Assembly (NCBI RefSeq): GCF_003627215.1
Contig: NZ_CP032677.1
Location: 618,501 to 682,500 of the forward strand
Origin: Pseudomonas sp. Leaf58
GTDB lineage: Bacteria; Pseudomonadota; Gammaproteobacteria; Pseudomonadales; Pseudomonadaceae
Length of the DNA stretch: 64,000 nt
Direction of reading: 5' to 3'
Position 1 is the first letter of the stretch. Each line of letters opens with the position of its first letter. Shown here in pieces: positions 27,647-36,950 of this stretch. A model generated the notes under the pieces. The model saw nothing but the letters and a program-made list of their open reading frames with translations. It did not search any database and had not been told where the DNA came from. The translations under genes and the position numbers were made by a program.

Positions 27647-29560
27647 ATGTCCGTACGACGCACACGCAAAGACGATGGTAGCCAATGGACCGTGGCCGAC
27701 AGCCGCAGTGTTTATGGCATCCGCCATTGGGGCGCTGGTTATTTCGCCATCAATGAAGCCGGGCGCGTCGAAGTGCGCCCCAACGGCCCCAAAAGCGCGC
27801 CGATCGACTTGTTCGAACAAGTCGACGAACTGCGCCAGAGCGGGCTGTCGCTGCCACTGCTGGTGCGCTTCCCCGACATTCTGCAAGACCGCGTGCGCCA
27901 GCTGACCGGCGCCTTCGACGCCAACATCGCACGCCTGGAATACCAGAGCCAATACACCGCGCTGTACCCGATCAAGGTCAACCAGCAGGAAGCGGTGGTG
28001 GAAAACATCATCGCCACCCAGAACGTCTCCATTGGCCTGGAAGCCGGCTCCAAGCCGGAGCTGCTGGCGGTGCTGGCGCTGGCGCCGAAAGGCGGCACCA
28101 TCGTTTGCAACGGTTACAAGGACCGTGAGTTCATCCGCCTGGCGCTGATGGGCCAGAAGCTCGGCCACAACGTGTTCATCGTCATCGAGAAAGAGTCGGA
28201 AGTGGCTCTGGTGATCGATGAGGCCGCTGAGCTCAAGGTCAAGCCGCAGGTCGGCTTGCGCGTGCGCCTGTCGTCGCTGGCCTCGAGCAAGTGGGCCGAC
28301 ACCGGTGGCGAGAAGTCCAAGTTCGGCTTGTCTGCCGCCCAGCTGATCTCGGTGGTGCAGCGCTTCCGCGACGCCGGCCTGGACCAGGGCATCCGCCTGC
28401 TGCACTTCCACATGGGGTCGCAGATCGCCAACCTGGCCGACTACCAGCACGGCTTCAAGGAAGCCATCCGTTACTACGGTGAGCTGCGTGCGCTGGGCCT
28501 GCCGGTCGACCACATCGACGTTGGCGGTGGCCTGGGCGTGGACTACGACGGTACCCACTCGCGCAATGCCAGCTCGATCAACTACGACATGGACGACTAT
28601 GCCGGCGTGGTGGTGGGCATGCTCAAGGAGTTCTGCGACGCGCAGGGCCTGCCGCACCCGCACATCTTCTCCGAGAGCGGCCGTTCGCTGACCGCGCACC
28701 ACGCCATGCTGGTGATTCAGGTGACCGACGTCGAGAAACACAACGACGACGTGCCGACCATCGAAAACAAGGAAGCCCTGCCCGAGACCGTGCAGTGGCT
28801 GGTCGACCTGCTTGGCCCCACCGACATCGAGATGGTCACCGAGACCTACTGGCGCGCCACCCACTACATGGGTGACGTGGCCGCACAGTACGCCGATGGC
28901 AAGATCAGCCTGGCCGAGAAGGCCCTGGCCGAACAGTGCTACTTCGCCGTGTGCCGCCGCCTGCACAACTCGCTGAAAGCTCGCCAGCGCTCGCACCGCC
29001 AGGTGCTGGACGAGCTGAACGACAAGCTGGCCGACAAGTACATCTGCAACTTCTCGGTGTTCCAGAGCCTGCCGGACACCTGGGCCATCGGCCAGGTGCT
29101 GCCGATCATCCCGCTGCACCGCCTGGACGAAGAGCCAATGCGCCGCGCCGTGCTGCAGGACCTGACCTGCGACTCCGACGGCAAGATCAACCAGTACGTC
29201 GACGAGCAGAGCATCGAGACCAGCATGCCGGTGCATGCGGTGAAGGAGGGCGAAGACTACCTGCTGGGCGTGTTCCTGGTCGGGGCCTACCAGGAAATCC
29301 TCGGTGACATGCACAACCTGTTCGGTGACACCGACTCGGTGAACATCTACCAGAACGCCGATGGCAGCGTGTACCACGCCGGCATCGAGACCCATGACAC
29401 CATCGAGGACATGCTGCGCTACGTGCACCTGTCGCCGGAGGAGTTAATGACCCATTACCGGGACAAGGTGGCCAACGCCAAGATCACTGCGCGTGAGCGT
29501 ACGCAGTACCTGGATGCGTTGCGTTTGGGGTTGACGCGGTCTTCCTATCTGTCTTCCTGA
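27647..29560 (+). CDS. speA: Biosynthetic arginine decarboxylase
   Basis: 637-residue fold-III PLP enzyme. It converts arginine to agmatine, the first step of putrescine synthesis by that route. The PLP-binding Lys is in [10 protein letters not shown], the glycine-rich phosphate loop is [13 protein letters not shown], and the C-terminal helical bundle and [11 protein letters not shown] segment are complete. Start at ATG 27647 has GGGGA upstream. Strong terminator directly downstream, so it is transcribed alone or with yciH. Confidence 0.97.
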   Translation: MSVRRTRKDDGSQWTVADSRSVYGIRHWGAGYFAINEAGRVEVRPNGPKSAPIDLFEQVDELRQSGLSLPLLVRFPDILQDRVRQLTGAFDANIARLEYQSQYTALYPIKVNQQEAVVENIIATQNVSIGLEAGSKPELLAVLALAPKGGTIVCNGYKDREFIRLALMGQKLGHNVFIVIEKESEVALVIDEAAELKVKPQVGLRVRLSSLASSKWADTGGEKSKFGLSAAQLISVVQRFRDAGLDQGIRLLHFHMGSQIANLADYQHGFKEAIRYYGELRALGLPVDHIDVGGGLGVDYDGTHSRNASSINYDMDDYAGVVVGMLKEFCDAQGLPHPHIFSESGRSLTAHHAMLVIQVTDVEKHNDDVPTIENKEALPETVQWLVDLLGPTDIEMVTETYWRATHYMGDVAAQYADGKISLAEKALAEQCYFAVCRRLHNSLKARQRSHRQVLDELNDKLADKYICNFSVFQSLPDTWAIGQVLPIIPLHRLDEEPMRRAVLQDLTCDSDGKINQYVDEQSIETSMPVHAVKEGEDYLLGVFLVGAYQEILGDMHNLFGDTDSVNIYQNADGSVYHAGIETHDTIEDMLRYVHLSPEELMTHYRDKVANAKITARERTQYLDALRLGLTRSSYLSS

Positions 29561-29565
29561 CAACC

Positions 29566-29590
29566 AAAGGGGCCGCTATGCGGCCCCTTT
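29566..29590. terminator. Rho-independent terminator after speA
   Basis: AAAGGGGCCGC-TAT-GCGGCCCCTTT: an 11-bp perfect stem with a 3-nt loop, 5 bp after the speA stop. It is symmetric, so it can also end the convergent small gene at 29596. Confidence 0.92.
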
Positions 29591-29595
29591 GATTT

Positions 29596-30027
29596 CTACT
29601 TTTGCCGCGCCGTTGCCGTGAGCTCGATTGTAACGGGCAAGACTGCGCCATCTTCTTTGAGGACCGCGGTACTCGAATAGCTATAGACCTGCTCTTCTGT
29701 TCGAGCCGCTATTGTCAGGCCCTCGACGTGTTTCACGGCGCCCGATTGTCGGGTAACGAGGAAGGGTGTAAGCCTCCCAAGGCTCTGCAATGTCTGATCA
29801 TCGTGCTGTTTTTTTTCAGCCACAAAGTACAGGTAGGTCAGCGGCACCGTTGCACCGCCAGCATCGCTGAGCACCTCATAAATGGCACTTTGTTTGCCAA
29901 TCGGCGTTACAGAAACAATCTTGGTCAATGCAGGCGTCGAATCTGCGGAGACAATCCATAGGGTTTGCCCGAAGGTGAGCAGTAGCAGCCCTGCTATTAG
30001 CCACCTAGTAACCGTATGACTTGGCAT
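29596..30027 (-). CDS. Unknown membrane-anchored periplasmic protein
   Basis: 143 residues. An N-terminal hydrophobic helix (WLIAGLLLLTFGQTLWIV) follows a basic start, so it is an inner-membrane-anchored or secreted protein. The rest is a soluble domain with many Ser/Thr and no Cys. No family recognised. Its base composition is visibly poorer in G+C than its neighbours and the ribosome-binding site is weak (AAAGGT), which could mean recent acquisition or low expression. It is convergent with speA and shares the terminator at 29566-29590. The MATE gene lies upstream on the same strand, 82 bp away. Confidence 0.65.
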   Translation of the reverse strand: MPSHTVTRWLIAGLLLLTFGQTLWIVSADSTPALTKIVSVTPIGKQSAIYEVLSDAGGATVPLTYLYFVAEKKQHDDQTLQSLGRLTPFLVTRQSGAVKHVEGLTIAARTEEQVYSYSSTAVLKEDGAVLPVTIELTATARQK

Positions 30028-30109
30028 ATTCGATACCTTTATTGCGGGTCTTCAGGGTCATCACCCTAAGGGGACCTGAGACTGGGAGGTAGCCAATCGA
30101 GCATATCGT

Positions 30110-31465
30110 TCATATTGTGTTTCCTGACCCTTCGATCCATTTGCCTCCCTGCTTCAAGCGCCAGCCAACCCATCCCAAGGTCACTGCTCGCAAGGCCATG
30201 AAACCCAAGAACGCCAACCACAGCCCATGGTTGCCAAACCCGCTCATGGCTACCGCCACCGGCAACGCCACCACTACCGACAGCAACATCGCATTGCGCA
30301 TCTCCCGCGCCCGGGTCGCGCCGATGAACAGCCCATCCAACAAGTAACTCCACACCGCAATCAACGGCAGCAACGCCAGGTACGGCAAGTATGGGTAAGC
30401 CGCTGCGCGCACACTCTCGATGTCGGTCTGCAAATCAATGAACAGGTGCCCACCCAGCAGGAACAGCCCGGCAAACCCCAGGCTGGTAATCAGCGACCAG
30501 CCACAGGCCACCACTAACGAGCGGCGCAGGGTGTCGCGGTCACGGGCACCAATGGCGTGGCCACACAGGGCCTCCACTGCATGCGCCAGCCCGTCAAGCG
30601 CATAGGCAGTCAGCAGCAAACCATTGAGCAGCAGGGCGTTGGCCGCCACGGTCGCTTCGCCCAGGCGTGCGCCTTGCACGGTAATCAGCAGGAAAACCAG
30701 TTGCAGCGCCAGGCTGCGCAGGAAAATGTCGCGGTTCACCGCCAGCAGCGGCTGCCACGCCTGCCAACGCTTAAGCGTCGCCCACACGATATGCCCCGGG
30801 TACGCCCGCAGCGCCGGGCGGGTCAGGGCCAAGCCAAGTACTGCGCCGCTCCATTCAGCAATCACCGACGCCCGCGCCGAGCCCAGCACACCCCAGTCCA
30901 GGCCAAGCACGAACCACAGGTTCAAGGCGATATTCAGCAGGTTGGTGGCCAACAGGATGGCCAGCGGTGCCCGGGCGTTCTGAGTGCCGAGGAACCAGCC
31001 GACCAGCGCATAGCTGGCCAGTGCCGCGGGCAGGCCGAGCAGGCGGGTGTGGAAGAAGTCTTCGGTGGCTTGCTGCAGCGCTGCGCTGGGTTGCATGGCG
31101 TGCAACGCCAACTGGCTTAACGGCAGGGCTAGCAGGCCGATCAACACAGCGAAGGCGAGCGCCAGCAGCAGCCCTTGCACCAGCACCTGGCGCAACACCG
31201 CGCCGTCGCCACGGCCGGCAGCCTGGGCGGCGAAACCGGTGGAGCCCATGCGCAGGAAGCCCATCAGGCCGACCATGAAGGTGAACAGCGTGGCACCCAC
31301 TGCCACGGCGCCCAGCTGGTGAGCGTGAGGGAGGTGGCCGATGACAGTACTGTCGACCAAGGCTACCAAAGGCACGGAAATGTTGGACAGGATCATCGGC
31401 GCGGCCAGGGCCCAGACTTTGCAGTGAGTAGGGCGGTGGCGCCAGTCGGTGGAGAGTTGGGACAT
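30110..31465 (-). CDS. MATE-family multidrug exporter (DinF-like)
   Basis: 451 residues with about 12 hydrophobic helices and the two-fold MATE arrangement: APMILSNISVPLVALVDSTVIGHL in the first half and LRSLALQLVFLLITVQGARLGEATVAANALLLN in the second. Exports organic cations by sodium or proton exchange in the family; substrate unknown. DinF-like members resemble this. ATG 31465 has a GGA six bases upstream; an alternative ATG is at 31471. Divergent from the alpha-2-macroglobulin gene. Confidence 0.88.
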   Translation of the reverse strand: MSQLSTDWRHRPTHCKVWALAAPMILSNISVPLVALVDSTVIGHLPHAHQLGAVAVGATLFTFMVGLMGFLRMGSTGFAAQAAGRGDGAVLRQVLVQGLLLALAFAVLIGLLALPLSQLALHAMQPSAALQQATEDFFHTRLLGLPAALASYALVGWFLGTQNARAPLAILLATNLLNIALNLWFVLGLDWGVLGSARASVIAEWSGAVLGLALTRPALRAYPGHIVWATLKRWQAWQPLLAVNRDIFLRSLALQLVFLLITVQGARLGEATVAANALLLNGLLLTAYALDGLAHAVEALCGHAIGARDRDTLRRSLVVACGWSLITSLGFAGLFLLGGHLFIDLQTDIESVRAAAYPYLPYLALLPLIAVWSYLLDGLFIGATRAREMRNAMLLSVVVALPVAVAMSGFGNHGLWLAFLGFMALRAVTLGWVGWRLKQGGKWIEGSGNTI

Positions 31466-31620
31466 GTGCATTCCATTGGGCCCTGGGGCGCGCAGCGGCC
31501 CCTTTAACGAATGGCACAGTGTACCGGCCAGGCAACCTCTGCGCGCAACGCCGGGTGCTGCCCCTGCCATTGCGCTATAGTTGCTGCCCTCACGTACCGC
31601 TGCCCAAGAGTTCCTACTCC

Positions 31621-34600
31621 ATGTTCAACAAAGGATTGTTGCTGGCCTGCGCGCTGGCGTTGCTCAGTGCCTGTGACTCTTCGACGCCGGACAAACCGGT
31701 GCCAGCCGAAAAGCCGGTGGTTGTCGCGCCCGCCGCCACCCCAGCAGCCCAGCACTCAGACCCGGCTGCGCTCGCCAAGCGCTACGAGGGCCGCGAACTC
31801 ACGGTGCTCGACGTCTCGGAAGTGCAACTCGATGGCGCTGCCACCCTGTCGGTCAGTTTTTCTGCACCGCTGGATGCCAAGCAGGACTTCGCCACCAAGG
31901 TGCACCTGGTCGACACCGTCAAAGGCAAGCTCGACGGGGCCTGGGAGCTCTCCGACAACCAGATGGAACTGCGCCTGCGCCACCTGGAGCCGCAGCGCAA
32001 GCTGGTGCTGACTGTCGACAAAGGCCTGCTGGCGGTCAACGGCAAGCAACTGGACAGCGAGTCGATCACCCGCCTGGAAACCCGCGACATGCAGCCGACC
32101 ATCGGCTTCGCCAGCCGCGGTTCGCTGCTGCCCACGCGCCTGGCCGAGGGCCTGCCGGTTATCGCGTTGAACGTGGACAAGGTCGATGTCGAGTTCTTCC
32201 GCGTCAAGCCGGAGATGCTCTCGACCTTCCTGGCCAACTGGGGACGCAACAGCAGCCTGTACTACTACCAGTCCAAAGAAACCCTGGACATGGCCCAGTT
32301 GGTCTACAGCGGCCGCTTCGATCTCAACCCCGCACGCAACACCCGCGAGACCGTGCTACTGCCGATCGCCGGCATCAAGCCGCTGCAAGAACCCGGCGTG
32401 TACCTGGCGGTGATGCGTGCTTCGGGCACCTACGATTACTCGCAACCAGCGACCCTGTTCACCCTCAGCGACATTGGGGTGTCTGCGCACCGCTACCGCG
32501 ACCGCCTCGATGTATTCGCCCAGGCTCTGGAAGGCGGCAAGGCGATGAACGGCGTCAACCTGGAAATCCATGACGACAAGGGCAAGCTGCTGGCCCAGGC
32601 CAGCACCGACGGCAAGGGCCACGCCCAGCTGCCGATCACGCCCAAAGCCGATACCCTGATCGCCACCCAGGGCGTGCACACCACCTTGCTGCGGCTGAAC
32701 AGCGCGGCGCTGGACCTAGCCGAGTTCGACATCACCGGGCCGCAGGCCAACCCGTTGCAGTTCTTCGTCTTTGGCCCGCGTGACCTGTATCGCCCAGGCG
32801 AGACGGTGCTGCTCAACGGCCTGCTGCGCGATCAGGACGGCAAGCCGGTCAAGGCCCAGCCGGTGAGCGTGGAGGTGCGCCGCCCGGATGAGCAGGTTAG
32901 CCGCAAGTTTGTCTGGGAAGCCGACAGCAATGGCCTGTACCAGTACCCGCTGCAGCTGGCCACCGAGGCCCCGACTGGCCGTTGGCAACTGCTGCTCGAC
33001 GTGGGCGGCGGGCGCAAGCAAGTGTATGAATTCCTGGTCGAAGACTTCCTGCCCGAGCGCCTAGCGCTAGAGCTCAAAGGCAGCAGCAAACCGCTGTCGC
33101 CTGATGAGAACGCGCGCATTCAGGTCAATGGCCGTTACCTCTACGGCGCCCCGGCTGCCGGCAACCGCCTGAGTGGCCAGGCCTATGTTCGCCCGTTGCG
33201 CGAGGCGGTGCCGGCGCTGCCTGGTTACCAGTTCGGCTCGGTCACCGAAACCGAGCTGAACCAGGACCTGGAGCTGGACGAAGTCACCCTCGACCAGGCT
33301 GGCAAGGCGGTGGTCGATATTGAAAGCCGCTGGGCCGAAGCCCGCTCGCCGCTGCAACTCACCGTGCAGGCCAGCTTGCAGGAGTCCGGTGGCCGGCCGA
33401 TTACCCGGCGCCTGGAACAGCCCATCTGGCCGGCCGAGCGCTTGCCGGGCCTGCGCGGCCTGTTCGAGGGCGAGGAAACCGACAGTGACGGCCCGGTGGA
33501 ATTCGAGTTTCTGCTGGCCGACCGCGACGGCAACAAGCTGGCGGCCGATGAGCTCAAGGTGCGGCTGATTCGCGAGCGCCGCGATTATTACTGGAACTAC
33601 TCGCAGAACGACGGCTGGAGCTACGCCTACAACGAGAAATTCCTCACCCAAAGCGAAGAAACCCTCAGCGTCAAGGCCGGCTCTACGGGCAAACTGAGCT
33701 TCCAAGTTGAATGGGGCCCGTACCGCGTCGAGGTAGAAGACCCACAGACCGGCCTGGTGTCCAGTGAGCGCTTCTGGGCCGGCTACCGCGCTCAGGACAA
33801 CGCCGAGGGTGGCGCCGTGCGCCCAGACCAAGTCAAGTTGGCGCTGGACAAACCGTCCTACGCCGACGGTGCTACCGCCAAGGTTACCGTCACCCCGCCT
33901 GCCGCCGGCAGTGGCTACCTGATGATCGAGTCCAGTGATGGCCCGTTGTGGTGGCAGGAAATCGACGTGCCCGCCGAGGGCAAGACCTTCGACGTGCAAC
34001 TGGACAAGGCTTGGGCACGCCACGACCTGTACATCAGCGCGTTGGTGATACGCCCCGGTGAGCGCAAGGCCAACGCCACGCCCAAGCGTTCGGTCGGTGT
34101 GCTGCACCTGCCGCTGGACCGTGCCGCGCGCAAGCTTGCCGTGAGCCTGCAAGCACCAGAGAAAATGCGCCCGAAACAGCCGCTGACGGTGAAGGTCAAG
34201 GCCGCCAATGCCGATGGCAGCGTGCCCAAGCAGGTGCATGTGTTGTTGTCGGCGGTGGACGTGGGCATCCTCAACATCACCGATTTCAAAACCCCCGACC
34301 CGTTCGCCAGCCTGTTCGGGCGCAAGGCCTACGGTGCCGACCAGTTAGATATCTACGGCCAGCTGATCGAAGCCGGGCAAGGCCGCCTGGCCAGCCTGGC
34401 GTTTGGCGGTGACGCGGCGATGGCCAAGGGTGGCAAGCGCCCCAACACCACGGTAACCATCGTCGCCCAGCAGAGCTTGCCAGTAACCCTGAACGACAAG
34501 GGTGAGGGCCAGGCCACGGTCGATATCCCCGACTTCAACGGCGAACTGCGGCTGATGGCCCAGGCCTGGAGCGAGGAGCACTTTGGCATGGCCGAAGGCA

Positions 34601-36522
34601 AGACCGTGGTCGCCGCGCCGTTGATCGCCGAGCTGTCGGCCCCGCGCTTCCTCGCCGGTGGCGACCGCACCAGCCTGGCGCTGGACCTGGCCAACCTGTC
34701 GGGCCGTGCCCAGCAACTGAGCGTTGAAATTACAACCGAAGGGCAGCTGAACCTGGCGGCCAGCGCCGTGCACGACGTGGCCTTGGCCGAAGGCCAGCGC
34801 TCGACATTGATGATCCCGGTGCAAGCCCAGGGTGGCTTGGGGCAGGGCAAGGTGCATGTGCGCGTTACGGGCCTGCAATTGCCGAACGAACCTAGCACCG
34901 CCTTCGAACGTGAGTGGACACTGGGCGTGCGCCCGGCCTACCCGGCCATGCTCAAGCACTACCGCGTGGCCTTGAAAGAGCAACCTTGGACCTTGCCTGA
35001 AGCCGACCTGGCTGCCTTCGAAGCCGCTGGCCTGGAAGCCAGCCTGGCCTTGTCGAGCCGCCCGCCGCTGAACCTGGCCGAGCAGATTCGCGCCCTCGAA
35101 GCCTACCCCTATGGCTGCCTGGAACAGACCACCAGTGGCCTGTACCCGTCGTTGTACGCTGATGCCGACAGCCTCAAGCGCCTGGGCATCAAGGGCGAAC
35201 CGGCAGACGTGCGCAAGCGCAAGATCGAAATGGGCATCGAGCACTTGCTGGGCATGCAGCGCTACAACGGCAGCTTCGGCCTGTGGAGTTCGGACAGCGA
35301 AGAAGAATACTGGCTGACCGCCTACGTCACCGACTTCCTGCTGCGGGCCCGTGACCAGGGTTACGGCGTGCCGGCCGAGGCGCTGAAGAAGGCCAGCGAG
35401 CGCCTGCTGCGCTACCTGCAGGAGCGCAACCTGATCGACGTCGACTACAGCGAGAACGCCGAGCACACCCGCTTCGCCGTGCAGGCGTATGCGGCGCTGG
35501 TGCTGTCGCGCAGCCAACAGGCGCCGCTAGGTGCCCTGCGTGGCCTGTTCGAGCGCCGTGTCGACGCCCGCTCTGGCCTGCCGTTGGTGCAACTGGCCGT
35601 GGCGCTGGACAAGATGGGCGACAAGCCGCGTGCCGAGCAGGCCTTGCAGGCAGGGCTGGGCATTAACCGCGGTAAAGGCTGGATGGCCGACTATGGCAGC
35701 GCCCTGCGTGACCAAGCGCTGATCCTGGCGCTGCTGCAGGAAAGCAACCTGGCCAGCAGCCAGGTCGACCAGCGCCTGTTCGCCTTGTCGGACGAACTGG
35801 CGGCCAACCGCTGGTTGTCGACCCAGGAGCGCAACGCGCTGTTCCTCGCCGGCCGTGGCCTGTTGGGCAAGCCGGAAGGGAAGTGGCAGGCGCGCCTGGA
35901 CAGTGCTGGCGAGGTACGTGAGTTCAACAATGCCGAGGCTGGCATGAAGCTCGAAGGCCGGTTGCTGGCCTCACCGCTGAGTGTGCAGAACGAAGGCAGC
36001 GAGACGCTGTACCAGCAGCTGACCCTGTCGGGTTACCCACGCCAGGCGCCTGCGGCTGGTGGCAATGGCATGCAGATTCGCCGTGAGTACCTGGGCATGA
36101 ACGGCCAGCCGCTGGACCTGCGCAACCTACGCAGTGGCGACCTGGTGCTGGTACACCTGGCGCTCAAGGCCGAAGAGCGGGTGCCAGATGCGTTGGTGGT
36201 AGACCTGTTGCCGGCAGGCCTGGAGCTGGAAAACCAGAACCTGGCGCAAAGCGCTGCCAGCCTGGACAACGCCAGCAGCGCGGTGAAGGAGTGGCGTGAG
36301 TCGATGCAGAACGCCAGCGTGGTGCACCAGGAGTACCGTGATGACCGTTACGTCGCCGCGCTCAAGCTCGACGGCTACGGCACCACCCACCTGTTGTACC
36401 TGGCACGCGCGGTAACCCCGGGCAGCTACCGCGTGCCGCCACCGCAGGTCGAGTCGATGTACCGGCCGAACCTGCAGGCGGTGGGCGATGGGCAAGGGGA
36501 GATGACCGTCAAAGCCCGGTGA
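31621..36522 (+). CDS. yfhM: Bacterial alpha-2-macroglobulin lipoprotein (YfhM type)
   Basis: 1633 residues. Signal sequence with lipobox LSAC (MFNKGLLLACALALLSAC), then the MG and TED domain series of bacterial alpha-2-macroglobulins. The thioester motif CLEQ is intact at Cys1166 in YPYGCLEQTTSGLYPSLYAD. In E. coli this protein is inner-membrane-anchored in the periplasm and traps proteases that breach the outer membrane; the thioester form covalently captures them. Start at ATG 31621 gives the lipobox; the open frame continues 102 bp upstream without one. The gene for PBP1C, which rebuilds peptidoglycan, lies downstream, the usual partnership. Confidence 0.95.
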   Translation: MFNKGLLLACALALLSACDSSTPDKPVPAEKPVVVAPAATPAAQHSDPAALAKRYEGRELTVLDVSEVQLDGAATLSVSFSAPLDAKQDFATKVHLVDTVKGKLDGAWELSDNQMELRLRHLEPQRKLVLTVDKGLLAVNGKQLDSESITRLETRDMQPTIGFASRGSLLPTRLAEGLPVIALNVDKVDVEFFRVKPEMLSTFLANWGRNSSLYYYQSKETLDMAQLVYSGRFDLNPARNTRETVLLPIAGIKPLQEPGVYLAVMRASGTYDYSQPATLFTLSDIGVSAHRYRDRLDVFAQALEGGKAMNGVNLEIHDDKGKLLAQASTDGKGHAQLPITPKADTLIATQGVHTTLLRLNSAALDLAEFDITGPQANPLQFFVFGPRDLYRPGETVLLNGLLRDQDGKPVKAQPVSVEVRRPDEQVSRKFVWEADSNGLYQYPLQLATEAPTGRWQLLLDVGGGRKQVYEFLVEDFLPERLALELKGSSKPLSPDENARIQVNGRYLYGAPAAGNRLSGQAYVRPLREAVPALPGYQFGSVTETELNQDLELDEVTLDQAGKAVVDIESRWAEARSPLQLTVQASLQESGGRPITRRLEQPIWPAERLPGLRGLFEGEETDSDGPVEFEFLLADRDGNKLAADELKVRLIRERRDYYWNYSQNDGWSYAYNEKFLTQSEETLSVKAGSTGKLSFQVEWGPYRVEVEDPQTGLVSSERFWAGYRAQDNAEGGAVRPDQVKLALDKPSYADGATAKVTVTPPAAGSGYLMIESSDGPLWWQEIDVPAEGKTFDVQLDKAWARHDLYISALVIRPGERKANATPKRSVGVLHLPLDRAARKLAVSLQAPEKMRPKQPLTVKVKAANADGSVPKQVHVLLSAVDVGILNITDFKTPDPFASLFGRKAYGADQLDIYGQLIEAGQGRLASLAFGGDAAMAKGGKRPNTTVTIVAQQSLPVTLNDKGEGQATVDIPDFNGELRLMAQAWSEEHFGMAEGKTVVAAPLIAELSAPRFLAGGDRTSLALDLANLSGRAQQLSVEITTEGQLNLAASAVHDVALAEGQRSTLMIPVQAQGGLGQGKVHVRVTGLQLPNEPSTAFEREWTLGVRPAYPAMLKHYRVALKEQPWTLPEADLAAFEAAGLEASLALSSRPPLNLAEQIRALEAYPYGCLEQTTSGLYPSLYADADSLKRLGIKGEPADVRKRKIEMGIEHLLGMQRYNGSFGLWSSDSEEEYWLTAYVTDFLLRARDQGYGVPAEALKKASERLLRYLQERNLIDVDYSENAEHTRFAVQAYAALVLSRSQQAPLGALRGLFERRVDARSGLPLVQLAVALDKMGDKPRAEQALQAGLGINRGKGWMADYGSALRDQALILALLQESNLASSQVDQRLFALSDELAANRWLSTQERNALFLAGRGLLGKPEGKWQARLDSAGEVREFNNAEAGMKLEGRLLASPLSVQNEGSETLYQQLTLSGYPRQAPAAGGNGMQIRREYLGMNGQPLDLRNLRSGDLVLVHLALKAEERVPDALVVDLLPAGLELENQNLAQSAASLDNASSAVKEWRESMQNASVVHQEYRDDRYVAALKLDGYGTTHLLYLARAVTPGSYRVPPPQVESMYRPNLQAVGDGQGEMTVKAR

Positions 36523-36573
36523 GCTGTGAGCTGCGCGCTGCAAGCTACCGGCTTGCGGCTTGCAGCTCGCAGT
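36521..36573. repeat. Palindromic repeat / bidirectional hairpin
   Basis: The arms GCTGCAAGC (36537-36545) and GCTTGCAGC (36558-36566) are perfect 9-bp inverted repeats, extended by GAGCTG and CAGCTC outside. It separates the convergent yfhM and 97-residue membrane protein genes. It is unlike the GCGGG-type REPs in this window and resembles a second class of Pseudomonas palindromic repeat. Confidence 0.7.
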
Positions 36574-36579
36574 TGCTCC

Positions 36580-36873
36580 TCAATGAATCACCCAGCTCAT
36601 CACCCACAACCCCAGTACCAGCCAGATGATCCCAAGGATGATCGAGGCGCGCATGAACGCGCGGATTGCCGAATACAGCAGCATCAGGCCGATAACCAGG
36701 GCGAGGATGCTGAGCAGCGAGGTGTCCATGCCCAAGGTACGCGCCAGGCCGTCGATGAAATTACCGCCAGCGTTGGCCAGCAGGTTGAACAAGCCGCTCA
36801 AGGCGTCGACGATGAAGCGAATTACCGCCCCCAGTGCCTGGCCCAGCCACTCGAAAAAACCTTCTACATGCAT
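36580..36873 (-). CDS. Small membrane protein of unknown function
   Basis: 97 residues. An amphipathic N-terminal half (GFFEWLGQALGAVIRFIVDALSGLFNLLANAGG) precedes two hydrophobic helices (LLSILALVIGLMLLYSAIRAFM and ASIILGIIWLVLGLWVMSWVIH). GGAAG lies five bases before the ATG, so it is a well-placed gene. It lies on the opposite strand between yfhM and pbpC. Function unknown; a phage-like or stress membrane protein is possible but nothing specific is seen. Confidence 0.75.
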   Translation of the reverse strand: MHVEGFFEWLGQALGAVIRFIVDALSGLFNLLANAGGNFIDGLARTLGMDTSLLSILALVIGLMLLYSAIRAFMRASIILGIIWLVLGLWVMSWVIH

Positions 36874-36950
36874 AGTTGCTTCCTGATCAACAAATCGGCG
36901 AATTTGCCGTTCCCAAGCCTTTGGCCATCACCTGGCCGGGTCGGTTCCCG

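Noticed and set aside
36876..36950. Longer pbpC start at 36876
   Set aside because: The 25 extra residues lack a membrane-anchor pattern and the start lacks a good ribosome-binding site; ATG 36951 is preferred, although uncertain.
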